A DNA stretch of 13,860 nt. It comes from an uncultured Eubacteriales bacterium. GTDB taxonomy: Bacteria > Bacillota > Clostridia > Oscillospirales > CAG-272. Within the stretch, counting starts at the first letter, position 1; every line of letters begins with the position of its first letter. Location of the stretch: positions 1-13,860 of the forward strand of contig URPL01000037.1 of NCBI GenBank assembly GCA_900549725.1. The letters are read 5' to 3'. A model generated the notes under the pieces. The model was given only the letters and a program-made list of their open reading frames with translations. It had not been told where the DNA came from and did not search any database. Positions 7,438 to 13,851 of this stretch are shown here, piece by piece. The position numbers were made by a program, and so were the translations under genes.

Positions 7438-8547
7438 TCACGCCTCCCGCAAAAAGTCCGTACCGAAGCGCCCGCTGCAAAGATCGCACAAAACCAGCGC
7501 CGTGACGGCATCCAAAACCGCTGCAGCCCTCGCAACGATTGCGGGGTCATGCCGCCCTTCGATTTTCAGCGTCTGTTCCGTCCGCGTTTTAAAATCGACC
7601 GTTTTTTGTTCCCGATAGATCGAGGGGGTCGGCTTAACTGCCGTGCGGAAGAGGATAGGCATGCCGTTTGTAATGCCGCCCTGCACCCCGCCGCTGCGGT
7701 TCGTTTGGGTCACAATCGCACCGTTTTTCATGCGATAAGGGTCATTGGCGACGGAGCCGCGCAAATCGGCAAACGAAAAGCCCGCGCCGAATTCCACTCC
7801 CTTGACTGCGGGAACGGAAAACAGCGCATTGGCAAGCATTCCCTCCACCGTATCAAACCAGGGCTCTCCCAGCCCCGCAGGCACACCGAGCACTGCCGTT
7901 TCAATGATTCCGCCGACACTGTCGCCCTCTGCCTTTGCCGCGGCAACCGCCTGCATCATTTTTTCCTTTGCCGCGGCATCCGAAACGGCAAACGGCGCCT
8001 CTGCGAGCGCCTCGCCGTCTTTTTGAATTGCGGAACTGTCCGCAGCGGAAAACGGGCGGTCATACACGCCCGCGCAGCAGAGCACATGGCTGTAAATAAA
8101 AATGCCCTTTTGCCGCAGCGCAGGCAAAAGAATCCCGCCCGCCGCGCACAGTGCCGCCGTCAGCCTGCCGCTGAAATGCCCGCCGCCGCGCGGATCGGCA
8201 AAGCCGTGATATTTATATTGCGCGCACAGATCGGCATGGCTCGGCCGCACAAGCGTCTGCGTTTTTTCATAGTCCGCGCTTTTTGTGTTTTCGTTGGCAA
8301 TGCGAAGGCACAGGGGCGTGCCCGTTGTTTTTCCGCGGAAAACGCCGCTGTCTATCACAACGCGGTCCGCCTCGCGCCGTGCCGTGGAAAGCGCCGCAAG
8401 CCCCTGCCGCCGCCGCATCTGCCGCGCAATCTCTTCCTCGCGCACCGCAATTCCAGGGCAAAGCCCGTCCAAAACCGCGCCGACGCACGGTCCGTGGCTC
8501 TCCCCGAAGAGCGTCAGGCAAACATTGGTTCCAAGCGTATTTTTCAT
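7438..8547 (-). CDS. aroC: Chorismate synthase
   Basis: Converts EPSP to chorismate with reduced FMN as cofactor, the last common step. The 369-aa protein shows GESHGPCVGAVLDG (15-28), MRRRQG (44-49), RPSHADL (101-107), the GGGHFSGRLTA variant (121-131) of the FMN and substrate region seen in clostridial enzymes, NRSGGVQGGITNG (283-295) and GRHDPAIVARA (331-341), which match the family signatures. Start: ATG 8547 has AAGGAG 6 nt upstream and gives the standard MKNTLGT opening. An upstream start at 8628 would add 27 basic residues from the end of aroB. It begins 16 nt after aroB and ends one base before the aroE-aroK start, so coupling with the next gene is likely. Confidence 0.96.
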   Translation of the reverse strand: MKNTLGTNVCLTLFGESHGPCVGAVLDGLCPGIAVREEEIARQMRRRQGLAALSTARREADRVVIDSGVFRGKTTGTPLCLRIANENTKSADYEKTQTLVRPSHADLCAQYKYHGFADPRGGGHFSGRLTAALCAAGGILLPALRQKGIFIYSHVLCCAGVYDRPFSAADSSAIQKDGEALAEAPFAVSDAAAKEKMMQAVAAAKAEGDSVGGIIETAVLGVPAGLGEPWFDTVEGMLANALFSVPAVKGVEFGAGFSFADLRGSVANDPYRMKNGAIVTQTNRSGGVQGGITNGMPILFRTAVKPTPSIYREQKTVDFKTRTEQTLKIEGRHDPAIVARAAAVLDAVTALVLCDLCSGRFGTDFLREA

Positions 8548-8563
8548 GGTCCGCTCCTTTTCC

Positions 8564-9601
8564 TCAAAGTATCGGTGCCGCAGATTCTTTGCCACATGCC
8601 GCCTCGCACGCGCCGCGCAGCGCGGCAAGCTCCACCGTTTTTAAATATCCTTTTCCGAGCGCATCCGCAACGGCGATCGTCACCGTTTTTCCGTCCGCCT
8701 TTTTATCATGCGTCAGCGCCGCAAACACCGCCGCGGGGTCGGCATCGGCAACTGTCGGCAGCCCCTGCGTCCGCAGCGCCCCGGCAACCCTTGCGCGAAT
8801 GCCTTTGCCGCACATGGGCAGCATGCCGACGGCGACACACTCGCCGTGCAGCATTCCCTTGCTCGCCAAAACAGCCTCTATCCCGTGCCCGATCGTATGG
8901 CCGAAGTTGAGCAGCTTGCGCTCGCCGCTCTCCCGCTCATCATGCTCCACCACCGCTTTTTTCAGCATCACCGAGCGGCGGATAATCCGAAAGAGCGCTT
9001 CCTCGTCGATTTTCCGCTCAAATTCGCAAAACAGCGCTGCATCAAAGGTCACCGCCATCTTCAGCGCCTCTGCGATTCCGTTTGCCCTGTGGCGCGGCGG
9101 CAGCGTTTTCAAAAGCTCCGGGTCAATGAGAACGCCGCGCGGCTGCCAAAATGCCCCCACAATGTTTTTTACCCCGCCAAGGTTCACCGCCGTTTTTCCG
9201 CCCACCGAGGAATCCACACAGGCAAGCACCGTCGTGGGAATATTATAAAAATCGATGCCGCGCATATAGGAGGCGGCAACAAATCCTCCGAGATCGCCGC
9301 AGACGCCGCCGCCCACCGCCACCACGCAGTCCTGCCGCGAAAATCCGTTTTGCAGCATACACAAAAGCGCCTTTTCATAATTTGCAAGATTTTTGCTTTG
9401 CTCACCGCTGTGCATGCAGAAAACCGTCGGCTGCGCGCACAGGGCGGCAAGCCTCTGCGAATATTCGGCTGGAACGCCGCTGTCCGTCACGATCAGAACA
9501 CGGCGGTTGAGCGAAAACAGCCTGTCCGCCTGCCCAAGCCCACCGCGGCGCAAAACAATTTCATAGCTGCGCGCGCCGAGCGACACCGTGATGTTATCCA
9601 T
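8564..9601 (-). CDS. aroB: 3-dehydroquinate synthase
   Basis: Converts DAHP to 3-dehydroquinate using NAD+ and a divalent metal. The 345-aa protein has the NAD loop VGGGVCGDLGGF (96-107), YNIPTTVLACVDSSVGGKTA (119-138), KNIVGAFWQP (145-154), and the three metal ligands Glu178 (IAEALK), His235 (NFGHTIGH) and His252 (LHGE). Length and motif order are standard. Start: ATG 9601 (MDNITV...) follows AAGGAGG by 9 nt. The longer ORF from 9682 runs back into pheA and is rejected. It overlaps the pheA stop by 8 nt, so ribosomes can pass directly from pheA. Confidence 0.96.
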   Translation of the reverse strand: MDNITVSLGARSYEIVLRRGGLGQADRLFSLNRRVLIVTDSGVPAEYSQRLAALCAQPTVFCMHSGEQSKNLANYEKALLCMLQNGFSRQDCVVAVGGGVCGDLGGFVAASYMRGIDFYNIPTTVLACVDSSVGGKTAVNLGGVKNIVGAFWQPRGVLIDPELLKTLPPRHRANGIAEALKMAVTFDAALFCEFERKIDEEALFRIIRRSVMLKKAVVEHDERESGERKLLNFGHTIGHGIEAVLASKGMLHGECVAVGMLPMCGKGIRARVAGALRTQGLPTVADADPAAVFAALTHDKKADGKTVTIAVADALGKGYLKTVELAALRGACEAACGKESAAPIL

Positions 9602-10715
9602 TTTTCGCTTCCTCCTTCGGCTTTTCACAGGGGAAACACTCGTAAACGCCGCCAAGCCGCAGCGTCTCACAACTGGGCGCAAGCTTTGAAAGCATTTCCT
9701 GCCCCTTTTCCGTCAACAGATTCCCCTCCAGCTCCAGCTCGAAATAATAGTGCCAACGCACGCTCTTTGCCGGGCGGGAACGCAGCTGGATCATGTTATA
9801 GCCGTATTGCCCGATCACGTCCACCGCGCGCGCCAGAGACCCTGCCCTGTGGTTCACCGTGAGCAGCAGCATGGAATGCAGCCCCTGTTGCTCTGCCGGA
9901 AATTCTGCGGCGGAACGGGAAAGAATCACAAATTTCGTTGTGTTTTCCTGGCTTTGATTGATATGCGGCGCGAGCACGGAAAGCCCGTACAGCTGCGCCG
10001 TTTCCTCGCTTGCGATTGCACCGAGGTGTTTGTCGTTTTGCTCGCGCACCTGCCGCGCTGCAAGCGCGGTATTTTCCGCCGCGGTCTGCGTAAAGCCGTG
10101 CGCGCGGATATAGTCCTCACATTGCGCCAGCGCCTGCGGATGGCTGATCACCCCGCGGATATCCGAAAGAGCGGCATCCGGCAGTGCCACAAGATTCTGC
10201 ACCACGGCAAGTTCCGTCTGCCCGGTAATATAGAGGTCGCCGAAAAAGATCAGATCGGACACCTTGCCGACCTCGCCCGCATAGCTGTTTTCGATCGGAA
10301 GAACCGCCGCATCGCATTCTCCGTTTTGCACGGCGCGGTAGGTTGCGGCAAAATCGGAATAGGAAAACCGCTTTGCATCGGGGAAAGTGCGCCGTGCGGC
10401 AATTTCGGAAAAGCCTCCCTCAATGCCGCTGTATGCAATGCGCTGCCCCTGCATCAGGCGATGCTCATATTTTTTTGCAATTTCCATCTGCCGCTTCAAA
10501 AACAGAACATAATAAGAGCGCAGCACGGGGTCGCAGATTCGCTCCGCCCCGCGTCGGATCACCGCTTCTTCCCGTGCTGCGTCGAAAACAGGCAGTCCCT
10601 TTTCCGCTTTATAGCTTGCCACGGCGGCGACCGCTTCCATGCGCTGCGCAAAAAGCGCCGCTGCCTGTGCGTCGATTGCATCAATCTGTTTTCTTGCCCG
10701 TTCCAATTCGTTCAT
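9594..10715 (-). CDS. pheA: Bifunctional chorismate mutase-prephenate dehydratase (P-protein)
   Basis: Makes prephenate from chorismate and then phenylpyruvate, the phenylalanine branch. The 373-aa chain has an AroQ-class chorismate mutase at about 1-85 (Arg7, Lys9, KAEKG, Lys74-Arg75-Gln76), a prephenate dehydratase at about 92-265 (YSGIEGGFSE, LPIENSYAGEV, SHPQALAQC, TTKF) and a C-terminal ACT domain at about 280-355, where phenylalanine feedback is expected. Two signature positions differ from the common form: TTKF (259-262) for TTRF, and RSRP (312-315) for ESRP. Start: ATG 10715 has GGAGG 8 nt upstream. It is the first gene of the operon, about 75 nt downstream of a consensus promoter. 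Confidence 0.95.
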   Translation of the reverse strand: MNELERARKQIDAIDAQAAALFAQRMEAVAAVASYKAEKGLPVFDAAREEAVIRRGAERICDPVLRSYYVLFLKRQMEIAKKYEHRLMQGQRIAYSGIEGGFSEIAARRTFPDAKRFSYSDFAATYRAVQNGECDAAVLPIENSYAGEVGKVSDLIFFGDLYITGQTELAVVQNLVALPDAALSDIRGVISHPQALAQCEDYIRAHGFTQTAAENTALAARQVREQNDKHLGAIASEETAQLYGLSVLAPHINQSQENTTKFVILSRSAAEFPAEQQGLHSMLLLTVNHRAGSLARAVDVIGQYGYNMIQLRSRPAKSVRWHYYFELELEGNLLTEKGQEMLSKLAPSCETLRLGGVYECFPCEKPKEEAKNG

Positions 10716-10788
10716 GTAAAAAGCCTCCGTGCCGTCCCCGCGGGCGCTGTGCCCTGCTCCGTTTCAAAGCATTCTTTTCCTTATTTAT
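10716..10788 (-). promoter_or_regulatory. Short operon leader, no attenuator recognised
   Basis: The leader of about 73 nt between the predicted start site and pheA holds only the ribosome site and a small GGGC/GCCC hairpin. I see no T-box (no AGGGTGG-type core), no Phe- or Tyr-rich leader peptide and no terminator. Control is therefore more likely at the promoter or by enzyme feedback. Confidence 0.4.
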
Positions 10789-10794
10789 TAGGGT

Positions 10795-10824
10795 ATTATA
10801 GCATTTTGTGCGCCTCCTTGTCAA
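10795..10824 (-). promoter_or_regulatory. Consensus sigma-A promoter of the aromatic operon
   Basis: On the minus strand, perfect TTGACA (10824-10819) and perfect TATAAT (10800-10795) are separated by 18 bp. The expected start is near 10788. It is the only strong promoter seen for the eight-gene operon, which ends at the terminator at 2475-2507. Confidence 0.88.
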
Positions 10825-10986
10825 GGAAAAACGGTGCGGAAAGCGCGCCGCCGGAGCAATAATTTGCATTTGCGTCATAAACCGCTCATCGATTCGCCCG
10901 AATGTTTACAAAAACACAAAATTTTTAACTTTTTCGATATTTTTTCGTTCGCCCTACGGATTTCGACATTTTTTTCCGTTTCAAGG

Positions 10987-10995
10987 TGCTATACT
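10987..10995 (+). promoter_or_regulatory. Extended -10 promoter of the unknown 210-aa gene
   Basis: TGC-TATACT (10987-10995) is an extended -10 element with a 5-of-6 hexamer. A TCGACA at 10963-10968 resembles a -35 but at 21 bp is too far, as is usual where the extended -10 carries recognition. Start near 11002, leaving a leader of about 68 nt. It diverges from the pheA promoter; the 10825-10986 stretch between them is AT-rich and shows nothing else. Confidence 0.5.
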
Positions 10996-11069
10996 GAATC
11001 CGTCGGCAGCAGATGTCGGCAAACCGCAACTGCGTTTTGCGAAAATTATGGAAAAAAGGAGAATGTTTT

Positions 11070-11702
11070 ATGTTGATGAAAACCGTATTGGAAAAGGCAG
11101 AGCAAAATTCCTTCAGCGACGAATCCTTCATGCAGCTTTGCGCGCTGTATCAGGCGCAGAATGAGCGGCTCGGCTCCACGCAGCCCGAGCAGGAATTCAC
11201 GGCGGCGCAGGCAGAGCTTTCCGCTCTGTTGAGTGAAGAGCAGCACGCCGTGTGGCAAGCGGCGGAGCATCACCGCTGCGATGCGCTGCGTTACATTGCA
11301 AGAGCCTCAATGCGCAGCGGGCTGCGCTTCTCTTTCCTGCAGCAGCAGGACCCGACCCTTTCTATCAGCGCCGAATTTGAGCGGCAGATCCTGGAGCCGT
11401 TTTTCATGGAAAACCGCAGGGGGATCCATCCCATATACAGGCTGCATGCAAAAAATGCCGACGCTTTGACAAAGCAGCTCGGCACCGTAAAAGCGGCGGA
11501 GCAAGCCGTTGACCGTGCACTCGGCGCCTGGGAGGAACGAACCTACGGCATTTCCTATCTTGCATTTTTGTGCGGCTATACGGAGGGATGGCGCTGCTGC
11601 CAGCAGGAAGACCCTGCAAAAGTCGCTCTGTGCAGCAAATGCATCCTCGCCGCCGAATACGAAATGGGGATGCACCAGCCCCTGAGAGAAAAAATCAGCT
11701 GA
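11070..11702 (+). CDS. Hypothetical protein, all-helical, family not recognised
   Basis: I cannot assign a family. The 210-residue protein has no signal peptide, no membrane helix and no enzymatic motif. It is rich in Ala, Glu, Gln and Leu, with amphipathic helices. The first half contains LLSEEQ (about 50-55) and an SMRSGLRFSF segment. The second has a long helix ending in an aromatic patch and CGYTEGWRCC, with cysteines further on near CSKC. The segment resembles helical sensor or bundle folds such as small clostridial DUFs with S-E-E-Q helices, but this is only an impression. Start: ATG 11070 follows AAAAAAGGAG by about 7 nt; the longer ORF from 11013 has no ribosome site. It is monocistronic, has its own promoter and two terminators, and diverges from pheA. 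Confidence 0.8.
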   Translation: MLMKTVLEKAEQNSFSDESFMQLCALYQAQNERLGSTQPEQEFTAAQAELSALLSEEQHAVWQAAEHHRCDALRYIARASMRSGLRFSFLQQQDPTLSISAEFERQILEPFFMENRRGIHPIYRLHAKNADALTKQLGTVKAAEQAVDRALGAWEERTYGISYLAFLCGYTEGWRCCQQEDPAKVALCSKCILAAEYEMGMHQPLREKIS

Positions 11703-11710
11703 TGCCCGCA

Positions 11711-11742
11711 GCGCCGCTGTGCCCGGCGCACTTTTTTGTTTT
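11711..11742 (+). terminator. First of two tandem terminators after the unknown gene
   Basis: GCGCC (11711-11715) pairs with GGCGC (11725-11729) over a 9-nt loop, followed by ACTTTTTTGTTTTT. The stem is short but GC-rich and starts 8 nt after the stop codon, so it is probably a leaky terminator. Confidence 0.6.
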
Positions 11743-11762
11743 TCTCTTTTCTCCTCCCTTTC

Positions 11763-11795
11763 CCGCAGCCGTAAAAACGGCTGCGGACTTTTTTT
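11763..11795 (+). terminator. Second, strong intrinsic terminator
   Basis: A perfect 10-bp stem CCGCAGCCGT/ACGGCTGCGG (11763-11772, 11777-11786) with an AAAA loop is followed by ACTTTTTTT. It isolates the upstream gene from the tRNA promoter. Confidence 0.9.
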
Positions 11796-11945
11796 CGGTG
11801 CCCCCCCCCCGCGCCGGCGCTCCGTTTTCCGTTTTTTCCGTTCCCGCATTGTCGCACCGCACCCCCCCGCAATGCGGGCAACCAGCTCTGTTTCATTCCT
11901 GCGCTCCGGGGCGCAAAGCTTTTGCAAAAAACTTGATTTTAGGGG
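11796..11945. other. Low-complexity C-rich spacer with a hairpin
   Basis: No gene is seen here. The stretch has a run of ten C (11801-11810), pyrimidine-rich repeats of the form CCGTTTTTT, a run of seven C (11862-11868), and a 9-bp inverted repeat CCCGCATTG/CAATGCGGG (11843-11851, 11870-11878) with an 18-nt loop and no T tail. The function is unknown. Confidence 0.5.
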
Positions 11946-11974
11946 TTGACAGTCAAATTGCGTTGTGTTATAAT
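11946..11974 (+). promoter_or_regulatory. Very strong promoter of the tRNA-Leu pair
   Basis: Perfect TTGACA (11946-11951), 17-bp spacer, perfect TATAAT (11969-11974), plus a TG extension at 11966-11967. The expected start is near 11981, about 30 nt before the first tRNA. This strength is usual for stable RNA genes. Confidence 0.93.
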
Positions 11975-12009
11975 ACATCGTACCGAGCAATGCTGCTAGG
12001 TGCAGCTAT

Positions 12010-12094
12010 GCGAGAGTGGCGGAACTGGTAGACGCGCACGTTTGAGGGGCGTGTGATGAATATCATACGGGTTCAAGTCCCGTTTCTCGCACCA
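12010..12094 (+). tRNA. tRNA-Leu (anticodon GAG)
   Basis: Class II tRNA of 85 nt with encoded CCA. The acceptor arm GCGAGAG pairs with TTCTCGC. The D arm has the GGCGGAACTGGTAGACGC form typical of leucine. The anticodon stem CACGT/GCGTG encloses TTGAGGG, giving anticodon GAG (reads CUC and CUU). A long variable arm (TGATGAATATCA) and the T arm with GTTCAAGTC follow. Discriminator A is at 12091. Confidence 0.95.
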
Positions 12095-12097
12095 TAT

Positions 12098-12184
12098 GCG
12101 GGTATGGCGGAATTGGCAGACGCGCTAGATTCAGGTTCTAGTGGGGGCAACTTCGTGGAGGTTCAAGTCCTCTTACCCGCACCA
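12098..12184 (+). tRNA. tRNA-Leu (anticodon CAG)
   Basis: Class II tRNA of 87 nt with encoded CCA, 3 nt after the previous tRNA and surely co-transcribed. The acceptor GCGGGTA pairs with TACCCGC. The anticodon stem CTAGA/TCTAG encloses TTCAGGT, giving anticodon CAG (reads CUG). It has a long variable arm (GGGGGCAACTTCGTG) and a T arm with GTTCAAGTC. The shared D-arm form supports leucine. Confidence 0.95.
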
Positions 12185-12185
12185 T

Positions 12186-12231
12186 ATCGAGTGTTCATAA
12201 CGGATTTGATGTTGTGAACACTCGATTTTTT
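12186..12231 (+). terminator. Terminator of the tRNA-Leu transcript
   Basis: A perfect 12-bp stem (ATCGAGTGTTCA at 12186-12197, TGAACACTCGAT at 12215-12226) with a 17-nt loop is followed by six T. It starts 2 nt after the last tRNA. The loop is longer than usual. Confidence 0.8.
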
Positions 12232-12242
12232 ATGCTTCTTTT

Positions 12243-12269
12243 GGAGAGCAGGCATTTCGCCTGCTCTCC
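12243..12269 (-). terminator. Hairpin after the recombinase gene
   Basis: A perfect 11-bp stem GGAGAGCAGGC/GCCTGCTCTCC with a 5-nt loop lies 4 nt past the recombinase stop codon. On neither strand is it followed by a real T run (the minus strand continues AAAAGAAG), so it may be a weak terminator, an RNA-stabilising hairpin, or part of an element end. Confidence 0.45.
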
Positions 12270-12273
12270 TTCG

Positions 12274-13851
12274 TTATGCGGGGATATATTCCACGGCCAC
12301 GCCCTGCCTTGTTTCGGAGATATAATGGCTTGTCAGAGGCGCTGCCGGGATGTCGATGTACCCTACAAAGCGGTAGTGAATTGTGATTCGCTGTGTTCTA
12401 CTTTTTCCGACGCCCTGCGTTTCGTACACCTCGATATGGTCAATAGGCTCCCGCAGCAGCGGTGCGGTCAGCTCGTCCATCTGCATAAACTTTCGGATGG
12501 CAGCGATAAACTTGTCCTTATTGGCCGCTTGCCGTTCCGCCTCCGCAATTTGCTCCCGGAGCTGTGGGATCTTCGCTTTCAAGGCAAGCTGCTCTACATC
12601 GTATTCGTGGGTAATTTGCAGGAAGCCCTCGTCGGAAAGAAGCCCTTCCGCATTCTTTTCAAAGGCCTTTTTGTAGAGTCGGGACACGGTTTCTGTTCGC
12701 ATTCGTGCCTTTTGCAGCTCTCCTTCAAGGCGCTTCTTTTCCTCTGCGATTTCCCGGTTGGACTTGCGTTCCAGAAGGTCGGCGAACATTGGCTCGTCGT
12801 CCCGCAGAAATTGCGCCATTCGTTGTAGCTCCAGTTTTACCACCTGCTCGATAGCGTCCGCCCGCACATAGTGCCGGGTCGGGCAACTGCCACGGTAGTC
12901 TTTTACATAATTGGAACAGGAGAAAAAGCATATATTCTTATTGATGGTGTTGACGTGATACCACAGCTTGTGACCGCAGTCGGCGCAGTACAGCAGATCA
13001 GAAAAGATGCTCTTTTCGCCATTCTCCGATTTCGGCGCACGGCGCTTTGTCCGCTTGATGGTCTTCTTTTGTACCTGCTCAAAGGTGTCCCGGTCGACAA
13101 TCGGCTCGTGAACATCCTTGAAGATGACCCAGTTTTCTTCCGGGTTATCGATGCGGGTCTTATCCTTGAAGGATTTGGAGTAGGTCTTGAAATTGATCAC
13201 ATCGCCGCAGTATTCCTGCTGGGTCAGGATTTTACGAATGGTGCTGTTTTTCCATCGGTAAGGGTTTGGCTGCGTCTTTTTGCCGCCCCTGCCGATGCCT
13301 TTTTCGTGCCAGTACGCCGTGCAGTTGAGAATCCCATTTTCCTGTAAAATGCGGGCAATGGTGTCGTTGCCCTTACCCTCCAGACACATACGGAAAATGT
13401 CCCGCACCACCTGAGCGGCCTCCGGGTCAATGATCCAGTGCTTTTTGTTCAGCGGGTCTTTCCTGTAGCCGTAGGGCGGCTGGCCCAGCGGTTCGCCGGA
13501 ATTGCCCCGGATACGATGGGCAGACCGCACCTTGCGGCTGATGTCCCGGGCGTACATCTCGTTCATCACATTTCGAAATGGGGCAAGCTCATTTTCGCCG
13601 TCATCGCTGTCTACGCAGTCATTCACCGCAATGAAACGGATATTGTGTTCCGGGAAGAAGGTGTCTGTGTAGTACCCAACACCGAGATAATCTCTGCCAA
13701 GCCGGGACATATCCTTGACGATGACCGCTGTCACATAGCCCATTTCGACGTCCTCAATCATTTTCTGAAAAGACGGACGGTTGAAAGCTGACGTTAGATA
13801 ACGATACTTTTGAAAACACTGGAAAATCAAGGTTTTTCGAGCGACGGACAA
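12274..13851 (-). CDS. Large serine recombinase (TnpX/TndX type), N-terminus lost; probable pseudogene
   Basis: Site-specific DNA recombinase of the kind that moves clostridial integrative and mobilizable elements. From residue 23 (FNRPSFQKM, 13785) onward it is intact. It shows the rest of the resolvase domain with the DMSRLGRD arginines (50, 53), the recombinase domain (about 120-225), a zinc ribbon with CxxC in YCADCGH (about 318-324) and later cysteines, a long coiled coil (about 370-470) and a C-terminal DUF4368-like segment (IEVYE...YRFVGYIDI). The first 22 residues do not match: the expected YxRxS catalytic serine block and the DDGYSGTN stretch before FNRPSF are absent. The frame stays open to the window edge with unrelated residues (KTLIFQCFQKYRYLTSA). 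No start with a ribosome site is visible; the TTG at 13851 is nominal. Without the serine it cannot cut DNA. Confidence 0.82.
   Translation of the reverse strand: MSVARKTLIFQCFQKYRYLTSAFNRPSFQKMIEDVEMGYVTAVIVKDMSRLGRDYLGVGYYTDTFFPEHNIRFIAVNDCVDSDDGENELAPFRNVMNEMYARDISRKVRSAHRIRGNSGEPLGQPPYGYRKDPLNKKHWIIDPEAAQVVRDIFRMCLEGKGNDTIARILQENGILNCTAYWHEKGIGRGGKKTQPNPYRWKNSTIRKILTQQEYCGDVINFKTYSKSFKDKTRIDNPEENWVIFKDVHEPIVDRDTFEQVQKKTIKRTKRRAPKSENGEKSIFSDLLYCADCGHKLWYHVNTINKNICFFSCSNYVKDYRGSCPTRHYVRADAIEQVVKLELQRMAQFLRDDEPMFADLLERKSNREIAEEKKRLEGELQKARMRTETVSRLYKKAFEKNAEGLLSDEGFLQITHEYDVEQLALKAKIPQLREQIAEAERQAANKDKFIAAIRKFMQMDELTAPLLREPIDHIEVYETQGVGKSRTQRITIHYRFVGYIDIPAAPLTSHYISETRQGVAVEYIPA

Noticed and set aside
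7437..7550. 38-residue N-terminal extension of the AroE-AroK fusion
   Set aside because: It is an out-of-frame reading of the aroC end. ATG 7436 has a strong ribosome site and the conserved GLIGLPLGHS opening.
7549..8910. Plus-strand ORF of 453 codons
   Set aside because: It lies antisense to aroC and aroB with an Arg/Ala/Pro-rich random composition, typical of GC-rich shadow frames.
10000..10700. Search for leader peptide, T-box or CRISPR-like repeats across the window
   Set aside because: No regularly spaced repeats and no T-box core were found; repeated short GCGC-rich words reflect base composition.
10733..10765. Possible attenuator hairpin in the pheA leader
   Set aside because: The stem is only about 4 bp (GGGC/GCCC) with no T tail and no competing fold.
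9750..10862. Plus-strand ORF of 370 codons
   Set aside because: It is antisense to pheA and its promoter, has no ribosome site and no recognisable domain.
12871..13347. Plus-strand ORF with hydrophobic, protein-like composition
   Set aside because: It is antisense to the zinc ribbon and core of the recombinase, whose minus-strand motifs are unmistakable.
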